Part shown: one piece after another, positions 19,033 to 30,074 of the stretch
Layout: every line of letters begins with the position of its first letter
Numbering within the stretch: position 1 is the stretch's first letter
NCBI GenBank assembly: GCA_028284155.1
Contig: JANQSF010000155.1
Coordinates: 62,001 to 126,000 of the forward strand
Direction: 5' to 3'
From: Phycisphaeraceae bacterium
GTDB taxonomy: Bacteria > Planctomycetota > Phycisphaerae > Phycisphaerales > Phycisphaeraceae
Length of the DNA stretch: 64,000 nt
Made by a program: the position numbers and the translations under genes
The notes under the pieces: model-generated
Databases searched by the model: none
The model's input: the letters and a program-made list of their open reading frames with translations, nothing else
What the model was told of the DNA's origin: nothing

Positions 19033-19965
19033 TCACCACTGACCCGCCAACATGCGCTCAAGCGCAAGCGCGACGCCGTCTTCGTCGCAACCCTTGGTCA
19101 CGTAATCCGCCACGTCTTTCACCGCGTCGATGGCGTTGCCCATGGCGACGCCGCACGCGGCGGACTCGATCATCGTCACGTCGTTGATTTCGTCGCCGAT
19201 CACGGCGATGCCGCCCGGATCGACCCCACGCTGCGACGCGACCCAACTCAGCCCCCGCCACTTGTCGACGCCCGCGGCAAAAACCTCCAGGATGTGCAGA
19301 CTCAACTCCGTGCCTTCAACCTGCACCGCCTCGAAGCTATGAAACTGAATCAGCCCATCCATCGGCCCGCGCAACGCCCGCTTCATCTGACTGACGCGCG
19401 GCTCGGACGCGACGACACACACACGCAGCGCGTGATGCAGGTCGTCGGCTGAAACTTGTTCCTGGTAATGCACCGTCGCGCCGGTTCGTTGGAACCAGGC
19501 CTGCGTGTTGGCCGACAGGCTGCCCCGGCCCGTTACGAGGTAGTCGTACCCGACGCGATCCTCGTCATGAAATACAAGCACCGCCTCGGGTTGATCGTGC
19601 AACGCCGCGACAATCTGCTCAGCCACGTGCGGCTCGATCACCGCCAGGTCGAGCGCACGACCTGATAGCACGTCAACCACCGAAGCGCCCGTCACAAACA
19701 CCCCCGGATCACCCGTGTCCACCAGCCCCCCCGCATTCCCCGCCGCTTGCGGCTTAGCGCTCCCCCCCTCCAACTCCCGATCAGGCCGACAACGTATCTG
19801 CTCAATCGCCGTCAAAGACTCCCGCCACCCTCGCCCCGTACACGGAACGACAAGCACCCCCGCCTCACGCGCACGTCGAATCGCCGCAACGTTCGCGTCG
19901 CTGACACGGCCGCGCCGGTTGAGCAGCGTGCCGTCAAGGTCGATCCCAATCATGCGGTAACGCAT
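19033..19965 (-). CDS. HAD-superfamily (Cof-type) phosphatase
   Basis: 310 residues from the ATG at 19965. Motif I is DLDGTLL (nucleophile Asp, DxD), motif II PCTGRGW, and motif IV GDEINDVTM with the Lys region VDKWRGL. The C2-type cap lies in the middle, as in Cof/YidA phosphatases that dephosphorylate sugar or cofactor phosphates; the substrate is unknown. A 25-residue insertion (about 67-91) between the first helices and the GVFVTGASV strand contains SAKPQAAG, translated from a family A repeat at 19743-19760. No Shine-Dalgarno; TATAGT lies eight bases before the ATG. Confidence 0.88.
   Translation of the reverse strand: MRYRMIGIDLDGTLLNRRGRVSDANVAAIRRAREAGVLVVPCTGRGWRESLTAIEQIRCRPDRELEGGSAKPQAAGNAGGLVDTGDPGVFVTGASVVDVLSGRALDLAVIEPHVAEQIVAALHDQPEAVLVFHDEDRVGYDYLVTGRGSLSANTQAWFQRTGATVHYQEQVSADDLHHALRVCVVASEPRVSQMKRALRGPMDGLIQFHSFEAVQVEGTELSLHILEVFAAGVDKWRGLSWVASQRGVDPGGIAVIGDEINDVTMIESAACGVAMGNAIDAVKDVADYVTKGCDEDGVALALERMLAGQW
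19743..19760 (-). repeat. Family A repeat inside the HAD phosphatase gene
   Basis: An exact copy of the 18-mer GCGCTAAGCCGCAAGCGG on the minus strand. It is translated in the gene as part of SAKPQAA, inside an insertion absent from typical Cof-type enzymes. Confidence 0.85.
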
Positions 19966-19973
19966 CACGCGCG

Positions 19974-19979
19974 ACTATA
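19974..19979 (-). promoter_or_regulatory. Possible -10 box placing the HAD gene on a leaderless mRNA
   Basis: On the minus strand TATAGT ends eight bases before the ATG at 19965, with TTCTTG 17 bases further upstream as a weak -35. There is no Shine-Dalgarno. Confidence 0.4.
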
Positions 19980-19998
19980 GGTCGTTGACGGCGGCGCA

Positions 19999-20032
19999 AG
20001 AAAAACACCGACGGCGGATGCCATCGGTGTTT
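19999..20032 (-). terminator. Intrinsic terminator for the PEP-CTERM lamin-tail gene
   Basis: On the minus strand AAACACCGA (20032-20024) pairs with TCGGTGTTT (20011-20003), followed by TTCTT. It stands 27 bases after the stop of the gene at 20059-21501. Confidence 0.85.
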
Positions 20033-20058
20033 GAAGTCATGATCAAGTTCAAGAGTTG

Positions 20059-21501
20059 TCACGCACGCCGACGGGCACGACGCATGACGAGGCCGCCCGT
20101 GGCCAAGAGCAACAACGCGGCCGAAGCGGGTTCAGGAATAGCCGCTTGGCTGATCGAGATGTTGTCGATGGCGATTTCGTCTCGGCTGCCGCCGCCACTG
20201 AAGTCGTCACTGTCGAACCGCAACGTCAGAAAGTCGCCCGGCTCCAACCCCAATTCACTCAAACTGGTGGCGATCGTGAATACCTCCCATTCCGGCTCCA
20301 AGGCGGAAGGTTCCGGGGTAAGCAGTGTCAACGAGCCCAGGTGCGTAAATGTCCCGCCGGTTGAATAAAACACCTCGAATTGCTGTGAACGTTCTTGGTC
20401 GTTGTAGAACAGGAAGTCGAAACTGAGGTCCAGGGCGTCAATGACGCTGTCGGTTTCGTTGGGAAGTTGCAGGAAGATCGATCCGGGTGTGAAATCGCTA
20501 CCGGCCGGCTGAACACCAAGCGCCGGATTGGGGTCCGCACCACCGCTGTTGCTGACGTCAAAGGCGTAGATGCCGCCTGTGGAGACGCCGCCGTCGTCCG
20601 CACCGCGGGCCGGGTCGCCTGAGTTTTCAGAGCCACCGAAACTCACGTCGGTGCCGAAGCCGCTAGTTGCAAAGTTGTCGGAGTCCAGTTGGCCGGCCGA
20701 CGGGTCGGGGTCGAAACCGCTACCGGTGAATGTCGAGAAGTCGATGAGCGTTTCTTCACCCGGCTTCGGCAATTTGTGGGTGAAGTCTGTCATCGGTGGC
20801 GGCGGCATGAAGCCGGCCGTCGGCGTGCCGGGGCTGGCGTTCAGTGACATGTTCACCGTGTCGTGATCGGCCACGTTGGTATCGCCTTCAGGACTGCGCA
20901 CACGCGATACGCCATCCGTATCGGAACCGAAATCCTCAATGGGGCCGATGCGCGTCGCCGTCCCAGAGAAACCGTCGCCGGCATAATCGACCGTCGGATC
21001 GTCCGCACCGTCGCCGTTGTACAGGGCTTGAATGTAAGTGTCAGCACCCGGGTCATACACCACGATGTTGTCACCTCCGTTGTTCAACACGCCGCTGCCG
21101 AACCCGTCATCGAAGATTGCGCTGCCAGCCGGCACGGCGGGAAGTGAACCGCCACCCTGAACTCCCACGACTACCGCCGCGCGACCGCCCGGGTCGATCG
21201 TCGTCGCGGCGGGGAATGTGAACCACTGGTTTGTCCCGTCGTCCCAGAGTTCCAACCCGCCGATGTCAATGGGGCCGGCCGAGATGTTGATCAATTCCAC
21301 AAACTCGTCGGTCGTATCGGCCGTGCCGTTACCGTCGGTGTCGAAGTTTTTTGACCCGTTCGGGTCGGCCAAGAATTCGTTGATGGCGATGCCGCCGCGC
21401 AACACAGCGGTTGTGTCCACGGCGAATACGTTCGACACATGCAGCACGACCAGGCAGGCGATCGCCATACCCGCGCTCATCCGACTCCAAATCCGAATCA
21501 T
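20059..21501 (-). CDS. PEP-CTERM protein with lamin-tail-like domain
   Basis: 480 residues. Signal peptide 1-27 (VVLHVSNVFA). Residues about 35-150 resemble a lamin-tail domain (INEFLADPNG, DEFVELINISAGPIDIGGLEL, ATTIDPGGRAAVVVG). The second half is a jelly-roll-like region (about 290-450). The C-terminus has the PEP-CTERM sorting tag: IPEPASAALLLLATGGLVM followed by RRARRRA. Such tags are recognised by exosortase, so the protein is expected at the surface or in the matrix; no exosortase gene is in the window. The start has AAGGAA about eight bases upstream. A terminator follows. Confidence 0.9.
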   Translation of the reverse strand: MIRIWSRMSAGMAIACLVVLHVSNVFAVDTTAVLRGGIAINEFLADPNGSKNFDTDGNGTADTTDEFVELINISAGPIDIGGLELWDDGTNQWFTFPAATTIDPGGRAAVVVGVQGGGSLPAVPAGSAIFDDGFGSGVLNNGGDNIVVYDPGADTYIQALYNGDGADDPTVDYAGDGFSGTATRIGPIEDFGSDTDGVSRVRSPEGDTNVADHDTVNMSLNASPGTPTAGFMPPPPMTDFTHKLPKPGEETLIDFSTFTGSGFDPDPSAGQLDSDNFATSGFGTDVSFGGSENSGDPARGADDGGVSTGGIYAFDVSNSGGADPNPALGVQPAGSDFTPGSIFLQLPNETDSVIDALDLSFDFLFYNDQERSQQFEVFYSTGGTFTHLGSLTLLTPEPSALEPEWEVFTIATSLSELGLEPGDFLTLRFDSDDFSGGGSRDEIAIDNISISQAAIPEPASAALLLLATGGLVMRRARRRA

Positions 21502-21666
21502 CTCTCGTTCCTTTCGCGATTGGGTCTCAACTCTCTCGTCTTTTGCGCGTCCATCTTAGCCCAATTATGGGCATCACGGAAGTCGATACGCCAACACTAA
21601 CGCCTTTCTCACGGGCATGCGGGTCCGCCCAACTTGCCAGAGTGAACCTACATCCTTTGGTGCAAG

Positions 21667-22476
21667 TCAGTTATGACTGCACGGATCCGCCGGATCGACG
21701 CACCAATTCAGCGTTTGAAGCGGGTTGGGGTCCGCATACCAACTCGGGGCGGCGGTATCGAGGCGGGGCTCCTGCACGACGAATTCGACGTGGCCGTCGG
21801 CGAAGCCCGCGTTCAGGCCTTCTTCGTGCCGGATGCCAACCGTCGCTTCCAAGGCGTGAAAGTGACCGGCCGTACCTGAGTCGGTCGGCCGAACGTCCTG
21901 CGCCCGGCCGTCGATCAGCAACACGGTCTTGCCCGGTAACTTGGGCGCCGACTTGCTGTAAAACTTGAAACTGCCACCGCCGCTGTTGCCAAAGTGGTCG
22001 TTCATCTTTAGCGTGCGGTTGCCCTCCTGGTTCAGGACGATGTCTTCGTTCGACGCCCAAACTGGGTCCTGCTTGATGGGCGAGTAGTTCCGTAGGCTCG
22101 TGTCGCTCGAGGTGTAGTTCAAAACGGGCAGGCCGATGTATTCATCGATCGCGTTGAACCAGATCACCCTTTCACGCAGAGTTGCGGGATCGATGTCGCT
22201 GTCCCGAAAGGGCTGCGGCCACTTCTGGTAGTCACTTGTGTAGTCGATCAAAGCGTTCTGACACTGCTTGATATTGCTCGCGCAAGCCGACTTGCGCGCG
22301 ATCGAACGCGCCCGGCCGAGCGCCGGCAGCAGCATCGCGATCAACAGAACGATCAGCGACACGACGACGAGCAACTCGATCAGCGTGAATCCGCCGCGTC
22401 GGACACGGCTGGGCAGCGGGAGCAGGCCACGCGGCGCACGGCACACCGGCTGATGGGGATGGCGAGGGTCGGGCAT
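21667..22476 (-). CDS. Prepilin-type pseudopilin with DGHV-type tail
   Basis: 269 residues. The prepilin peptidase site follows a basic leader: RRGG|FTLIELLVVVSLIVLLIAM with Glu5 of the mature protein. The rest resembles planctomycete pseudopilin-like proteins, with a single-helix N-terminus, a CASNIKQCQ segment and the H-x-x-x-GLNAGFADGHVEF motif near the end. These proteins are exported by type II secretion or type IV pilus-like machinery and are abundant in the phylum; their function is largely unknown. It is upstream of the lamin-tail PEP-CTERM gene on the same strand with a 165-base gap. Confidence 0.9.
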   Translation of the reverse strand: MPDPRHPHQPVCRAPRGLLPLPSRVRRGGFTLIELLVVVSLIVLLIAMLLPALGRARSIARKSACASNIKQCQNALIDYTSDYQKWPQPFRDSDIDPATLRERVIWFNAIDEYIGLPVLNYTSSDTSLRNYSPIKQDPVWASNEDIVLNQEGNRTLKMNDHFGNSGGGSFKFYSKSAPKLPGKTVLLIDGRAQDVRPTDSGTAGHFHALEATVGIRHEEGLNAGFADGHVEFVVQEPRLDTAAPSWYADPNPLQTLNWCVDPADPCSHN

Positions 22477-22602
22477 CGGCTTTTCGCCCCTGATGGTTGT
22501 GAAACGGTCGCGGCTGAGTGTCGCCCCGACCTGTCATTATCCGCACGCTCGGGCCAAAGGGCAAACGCCAATGCGGGTTGACCCGCGGTGCTCACCGGAC
22601 GC

Positions 22603-25305
<2,703 letters not shown>

Positions 25306-25345
25306 CTTGGTATTCCCGATTGTCGAATAGCGATTTCGAATCAGG

Positions 25346-25363
25346 CCGCTTGCGGCTTAGCGC
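25346..25363 (-). repeat. Family A repeat between dnaJ and clpB
   Basis: An exact 18-mer copy in the 61-base gap between the dnaJ-type gene and clpB, three bases after the dnaJ stop. Its small hairpin would lie in the operon mRNA. Confidence 0.88.
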
Positions 25364-25366
25364 GTG

Positions 25367-26320
25367 TCAGACCGGACCCTCCACATCGCGCAATTGCTCA
25401 TACAACGCGCGCTGTTCATCAGACAATTGCTTAGGCACAGTCACACGGACTTGCGCGATCAGGTCGCCCGCCTCGTCGTTGCCTTTGGGCAGACCCCTGC
25501 CTTTGAGCCGCAACTTCGCGCCGCTCGACGTGCCCGCGGGAACGGTCATGTTGACCTCGCCGGCCATTGTCGGCACGTCAACCTTCGCGCCCAGCGCCGC
25601 CTGCCAGGGCTGAACGTCGATGGTCGCCGTCAGGTTGTGACCGTCGATGCCGAACCGCGCGTGCGGCGCGATCAAGAGCTTCAACAGCAGGTCGCCGCCG
25701 CCGACGCCCTGGCCTTTGAGTCGGATGGTCTTGCCATCCGTTGCGCCGCGCGGCACGGTGACGTCGATCGTGCGCGACGAGCCGTCCGGCCGACGCATCG
25801 TCAGCCGCCGCGACCCGCCATGAAACGCCTCTTCAAGCGTGATCCGCAGGTTGTCGCGAACATCCTGTCGGGCCGAACCGGCACGCCCGCGCGCCGAACT
25901 GCCGTTGCCCTGGCGCTGCGCGTTGAGGATGTCTTCCATGCTCGGCCCGCCGCTGCCGAAGAACATCTCGAAAAAGTCACTGAACGCCCCGCCGCCTCCG
26001 GACGTGCGGAAGTTGAATGCCCCGCCGCGACCGCCGCCCGCGCCGCCCTGTCGGCCGAAGAATTGCTCCCACTGCGGCGGTGCTTGTTGGCCGGCCTTCC
26101 AGTTCTCGCCCAGCACGTCGTACTTCTTGCGTTTGTCAGGGTCCTTCAAGACTTCGTACGCCTCGCCGACCTGCTTGAATCTCGCCTCGGCCTCGGGCGA
26201 CTTGTTGACGTCCGGGTGGTACTGGCGGGCAAGCTTGCGGTAAGCGCGCTGGATATCGTCCTGCGACGCGTCGCGCGCGACACCGAGCACCTTGTAATAG
26301 TCCTCGAACTTCAGACTCAT
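25367..26320 (-). CDS. DnaJ/CbpA-type J-domain co-chaperone without zinc fingers
   Basis: 317 residues. J domain 1-70 with HPD at 35-37, then a Gly/Phe-rich linker (about 80-130, GGAGGGRGGAFNFRTSGGG), then the two beta-rich C-terminal substrate-binding domains (VRDNLRITLEEAFHGGSRRL; DGKTIRLKGQG; KLRLKGRGLP). The CxxCxGxG zinc repeats of DnaJ are missing, so it is CbpA-like (type II). It stimulates DnaK; no dnaK is nearby. AAGGA lies eight bases before the ATG. Cotranscribed with clpB, matching a disaggregation role. No CIRCE element was seen upstream. Confidence 0.93.
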   Translation of the reverse strand: MSLKFEDYYKVLGVARDASQDDIQRAYRKLARQYHPDVNKSPEAEARFKQVGEAYEVLKDPDKRKKYDVLGENWKAGQQAPPQWEQFFGRQGGAGGGRGGAFNFRTSGGGGAFSDFFEMFFGSGGPSMEDILNAQRQGNGSSARGRAGSARQDVRDNLRITLEEAFHGGSRRLTMRRPDGSSRTIDVTVPRGATDGKTIRLKGQGVGGGDLLLKLLIAPHARFGIDGHNLTATIDVQPWQAALGAKVDVPTMAGEVNMTVPAGTSSGAKLRLKGRGLPKGNDEAGDLIAQVRVTVPKQLSDEQRALYEQLRDVEGPV

Positions 26321-26512
26321 CTGCGGGGTCCTTCCAGACGGGTACCAAGACTAGTTAGGCAACCCGCGCGCCGCGCGAAACCCTGCCAATCAATGACTTA
26401 CAGCCAATGCAAGGTGACAGAAACGTCCCCGGCCGGCCGCGACGTGCCGCCTTGGCAGGTCAATCAAAGGCTGATTTGAGAGGGGATTCAACCGGTTGAC
26501 GATGCTTGAACG

Positions 26513-28123
26513 TCAGTTCAACTCGGTGCTGAACCAGGTCGTTCGGTCGCCGACGCGGACTTCCTTGAGCAGGTGCAGTTTCAGGTCGTGGCCCAGCCGA
26601 CCGATCAGGCTGACCGCCGACTTGGCCTCGGCGGTGAACAGGTGCAACTGCACGGCCGCGTTCAGATCGAAACGCAGTTGACGCTGGGTCAGTTGCAACA
26701 GGTCGATATGCCGCTCGACCCACGCGCGGGTCTCGAGCAGGTCGACCATGGCCGCGCGCATCGACGGACTGTCGCCGGGCTGCGCTTCGTGACGCACTAG
26801 CAGGTGGAGTCGGCCGGCCTGATCAAGCACGATCTGCGCGGCGGCGTGGTCCGGGCAACGCGCTTCGAGTCTGACGACGCCCGAAGCGCCGTTGTCGGTC
26901 AGGAACCGCGCGAGGTCGAATGGTCCGTCCTGGCGTGCGTCGTCACTTGGAGCCGGCGTGGATTCGGACGGTGTCGCAGCGAGTTCAACGGGCGGGACGG
27001 GAGTTTCATCGACCCGCGACGACGCGACGGGGGTGTCTTCCGTCAAGGTGGGCGCGGGCAGAGTCGCGGTGGTGGACATCGGCTTGTCCTCCGTCGGCGT
27101 CGGTGCGTGAATCGGCGTGTCGTCGATCGATTCTTCGTCTACGTCATCGACCGTCGCGGGCGCGACGTCGTTCGGCGGGATCGGCCGCGTCGCGCGCGGC
27201 TCGGCAGTGTCTGTCTCGAAGCATTCGAGAAACTCGATCAACTGTTCGCTCAACTCGGCTGTGCGGTCGGCCCCGCCGATGCGGGTCACCTGCACGGGGC
27301 GCATGCGTTGTCGCCAGTCGATCAATTCGACCTCGACATCGAGCGAAGCGTCGAGCGCACGGTTGAGCCGATCGACGGCGTCGCGACTGACAGCCGCGTC
27401 GCTGCCCATGACCACCGCGCCCAGGCGGTGCGGCTCGGCGTCTTTCAGGACCAGCGGCTCGATCATGCGCGAAGCCGCGCGAACAGCCATGTCGTCGGCG
27501 CCGAATAGAAACGTCCAGTCGTCGATGTGCCGGGCCAACTCGAATACAGCGTCGGAAGGGTCGCTGGGCAGCAAGACGAGCCATCGGTTGACCGGCGTCG
27601 AGTCAGACGCGGCCAACGCGAATACGCGGTCCACCAACGACGTACCGTTCGGCCAAGCGACTTCGCTGGCGTCGGGCAGGTCGCTGTTGGTGTCTTCGCC
27701 TTCGGCTGCGCCGCCCGGCATCACTTCCAATTCAACTCGCTCGTCGTCGATGCGCAACAAACCAACGGGCCCCAACCGCTGCGCGAGATCGTGTGCGTAT
27801 TGACTCAGCCAGGGCCCGGCGAAGCCGGGCAGGTTGCCCAGAAAGACCGCCTCGACGCAGGCATTGCCCGACAAACCGAACGCCGCTGTCTCGGGGTCGC
27901 CATCTTCCTCATGTTTAACGGGCAATTGAAACGGCTCAGGGCCATCCAGTTCGTTCAACACGTCTGAAGCCGGTCGGCGGAGCGGCGGCTCGGCGGTCGC
28001 CGCCGCGGGGCCGGTCGATGCGTGCGGAGTTGACCGACCGGCGGCATTGTCGTTGGGCATCGTGCCGGTGAGGAACAGGTCCGCCAAGGCATCCAATTCG
28101 TCGCGCGTCCGTTGATCGTCCAT
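26513..28123 (-). CDS. Unknown protein paired with the ParA-CBM48 gene
   Basis: 536 residues from the ATG at 28123 (MDDQRTRDEL); an in-frame start at 28207 lies in repeat sequence and was rejected. Three parts are visible: an N-terminal region (1-75), a folded domain about 85-310 (VEAVFLGNLPGFAGPWLSQY, RWLVLLPSDPSDAVFELARH, GAVVMGSDAAVS), a Thr/Pro/Glu-rich linker (about 315-400), and a C-terminal helical-beta domain (400-536). The middle domain's strand pattern suggests a degenerate MinD/ParA-like fold without a P-loop; this is inference. It lies 193 bases downstream of the ParA-CBM48 gene on the same strand. Confidence 0.75.
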   Translation of the reverse strand: MDDQRTRDELDALADLFLTGTMPNDNAAGRSTPHASTGPAAATAEPPLRRPASDVLNELDGPEPFQLPVKHEEDGDPETAAFGLSGNACVEAVFLGNLPGFAGPWLSQYAHDLAQRLGPVGLLRIDDERVELEVMPGGAAEGEDTNSDLPDASEVAWPNGTSLVDRVFALAASDSTPVNRWLVLLPSDPSDAVFELARHIDDWTFLFGADDMAVRAASRMIEPLVLKDAEPHRLGAVVMGSDAAVSRDAVDRLNRALDASLDVEVELIDWRQRMRPVQVTRIGGADRTAELSEQLIEFLECFETDTAEPRATRPIPPNDVAPATVDDVDEESIDDTPIHAPTPTEDKPMSTTATLPAPTLTEDTPVASSRVDETPVPPVELAATPSESTPAPSDDARQDGPFDLARFLTDNGASGVVRLEARCPDHAAAQIVLDQAGRLHLLVRHEAQPGDSPSMRAAMVDLLETRAWVERHIDLLQLTQRQLRFDLNAAVQLHLFTAEAKSAVSLIGRLGHDLKLHLLKEVRVGDRTTWFSTELN

Positions 28124-28132
28124 GATCACACT

Positions 28133-28325
28133 CAGAAAAGCAGGAGAGCAGGAAAGCAGCAAATGTTGGCGGCCGAACGTCGAAACCGCGCCCGTAGCGT
28201 TAATCAATTGTCGGACCGCTTACTTCGTCACCAACCCGCACCAGTCTGCCGTTGCACCGTCCTTCGCGGCCTTCATTTCCTGCTTTCTTGCTTTGCTGCT
28301 TTACTGCTTTGCGGTTTTACTGCTC
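28133..28325. repeat. Inverted pair of AAAGCAG-type short repeats between parA and its partner gene
   Basis: 28133-28164 carries a run of CAGGAGAGCAGGAAAGCAG-type units and 28276-28325 carries the complementary orientation (CTGCTTTCTTGCTTTGCTG and on, ending at the parA stop). They enclose about 110 bases. The units are degenerate 7-8 base repeats of AAAGCAG. Confidence 0.7.
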
Positions 28326-29855
28326 TTCCACCTCTACGATGCTGTTCAGTTCGCCGAATGGATTCGACTCGACATAGGTGTTGTGTCGGTCGTGCGTCCA
28401 GTGGCCGTCGACGACCAGGCGGTAGCGATATCGGCCAGGCGGGACGTTCAGACAGACCTGCCAAACACCCAGTTGATCGTCGCGCCTCATCGGCGTTGCG
28501 ACGGGCGACCAGTTGTTGAAGTCGCCGGCGATCTGCACCTGCCTCGCGCCGTCGACGGGCTGAATAAAGAGCAGGCCCTGCTGCGTCTTGCGCACCCCAA
28601 ACATTCGGCCGATCTTCTCGCGGAGCGACGAGCCGTTCCCGTTCACACCACCCGCGTTCTGGCCGTTGCCGTTGCCATTCCCATTGCCGTTGCCGTTGCC
28701 GTTGATTGGCCCTGAATGGGTCGACGCATGCTCGGGAACGCTCGTCGTCGGCTGAGGTGGCGTCGCCTCGACAGGCTTGATCGTCGGCTCGCCCAGGGAG
28801 ACGGCCGTGGTCATGACGTTCGCCTCGGCCGCGGGCTGCGGCTGAGGCGACTCTTCCTGAACGGGCGTCGGAGGCAGGGGTGTGCCGGTCGAGGGTTTCG
28901 CTTCATCCTCTTCCAACGTCGTTCCCGGGATCACGCTGCGGCCGCCTCGGTCGGCGACGAGGCGTTGCGCTAGTGCGGCCGTGCGCTGTTGCAACGACCG
29001 CGCGCGTTCGACGAGTTCGGCAGCGCGGCTCTGCGCTGCGCTGGAGGCGCTGGATGCCGCGCCTTCGTTGGCCGACTCCGCTTGCACCTGCGGCGGGTTG
29101 GCGATCAGCCAACCGGCGAGCTTCTCAAAGTCCTGATGTCCGCGGCTGGCACCGTCGTATTCCGTGATCGGTTGGCCGAAACTGGCGGCCTCTTTCAGCT
29201 TGCTGTTGAAGTTGATCGTCACCGGCATGAGTTTGTCGCCGAAGTGACGCTTCAATTCCGAGAGGATCTCGCGCGCGAGCTTGGTCCGCACGTCGTACAT
29301 GGTGGGCAGTACCTTGAACCGCACGTGGTGGCCTGCCCGACGGGCGAGCATCTCGATCGTCGCTTCCTGGCGGATCGAGCCTTGCAGCGCGAAGTAGCCG
29401 GTCTCGACCGGCACGATCACCTCACCGGCCGCGCGCAACGCGTTGAATGTCAGCAGCCCGATCGAGGGCGGGCAATCGACGATGCAGAACTGGTATTGTT
29501 CAGCGACCGGGCTAAGCACCTGTAAGAGTCGCCGGTCTTTGTCGGGCGCGGGCGACAGTTCCTGCTCGATGCCAGCCAACCGCATGGTGCTGGGCGCCAG
29601 GTCGAGATTCCGCGTGACCTGCCAGGTGACGTCACCGACGCTGATCGACCCGTTCAGGCCGTTGCGCAGCAGGTCGTCGATGGAGCGTTCGACCTGGTTC
29701 TCCGGTACGGCCAGGCCGAGCGAACAGTGGGCCTGCGGGTCCATGTCGACTAACAGGGTCTTGTGTCCCTGTTCCGCGAGCACGGCCGCGAGGTTGAGCG
29801 CGACGGTCGTTTTGCCGCACCCGCCCTTCTGATTGATGACCGCGATGGTCCGCAA
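28317..29855 (-). CDS. ParA-family ATPase fused to a CBM48-like glycogen-binding domain
   Basis: 512 residues. Residues 1-255 are a complete ParA/Soj ATPase: deviant Walker A KGGCGKTT (10-17), DMDPQAHCSLGL, and DCPPSIGLLTFNAL. A low-complexity linker (about 260-410) includes a Gly-Asn repeat at about 386-400. The C-terminal 90 residues are an AMPK-beta/CBM48-like domain (VQIAGDFNNWSPVATPM, GVWQVCLNVPPGRYRYRLVVDG). ParA proteins position DNA or protein cargo; CBM48 domains bind alpha-glucans such as glycogen. The fusion suggests carbohydrate-linked positioning, which is inference. No parB or parS is nearby, so chromosome partition is unlikely. The partner gene lies downstream. Confidence 0.92.
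   Translation of the reverse strand: MRTIAVINQKGGCGKTTVALNLAAVLAEQGHKTLLVDMDPQAHCSLGLAVPENQVERSIDDLLRNGLNGSISVGDVTWQVTRNLDLAPSTMRLAGIEQELSPAPDKDRRLLQVLSPVAEQYQFCIVDCPPSIGLLTFNALRAAGEVIVPVETGYFALQGSIRQEATIEMLARRAGHHVRFKVLPTMYDVRTKLAREILSELKRHFGDKLMPVTINFNSKLKEAASFGQPITEYDGASRGHQDFEKLAGWLIANPPQVQAESANEGAASSASSAAQSRAAELVERARSLQQRTAALAQRLVADRGGRSVIPGTTLEEDEAKPSTGTPLPPTPVQEESPQPQPAAEANVMTTAVSLGEPTIKPVEATPPQPTTSVPEHASTHSGPINGNGNGNGNGNGNGQNAGGVNGNGSSLREKIGRMFGVRKTQQGLLFIQPVDGARQVQIAGDFNNWSPVATPMRRDDQLGVWQVCLNVPPGRYRYRLVVDGHWTHDRHNTYVESNPFGELNSIVEVEEQ
28653..28710 (-). repeat. Gly-Asn microsatellite inside the parA-CBM48 gene
   Basis: A tandem 6-base unit (GGCAAT/GGCAAC on the minus strand) encodes about seven G-N dipeptides in the linker before the glycogen-binding domain. 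It is likely unstable in length. Confidence 0.85.
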
Positions 29856-30037
29856 GTCGTCGGCCTTTCGTCCGTGAATCCGACCCAGCCGAGCCTTACG
29901 CGGGCGTCGGCGGGCCCAGCCGGGGGTGCCGGCCGCGGCTCGTCCATCCGGTGAGCCGCGGGCGGAATGGTCCGGGCAGACCTTTTCCGCCCGTACGGGT
30001 TATCGGGGTCGCTGTTGGCAAATCTTGAATATCAGCA

Positions 30038-30068
30038 TTGATACAGCCGGTTTCGGGGTCTGTAGAAT
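30038..30068 (+). promoter_or_regulatory. Promoter of maf, giving a leaderless mRNA
   Basis: TTGATA at 30038-30043 and TAGAAT at 30063-30068 are separated by 19 bases. The GTG start of maf begins seven bases after the -10 box, where transcription would start, and there is no Shine-Dalgarno. Confidence 0.45.
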
Positions 30069-30074
30069 CTGGTT

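Noticed and set aside
28317..29855. A chromosome-partition (parAB) locus
   Set aside because: No ParB-like gene or parS-like inverted repeats are nearby, and the ParA carries a carbohydrate-binding domain.
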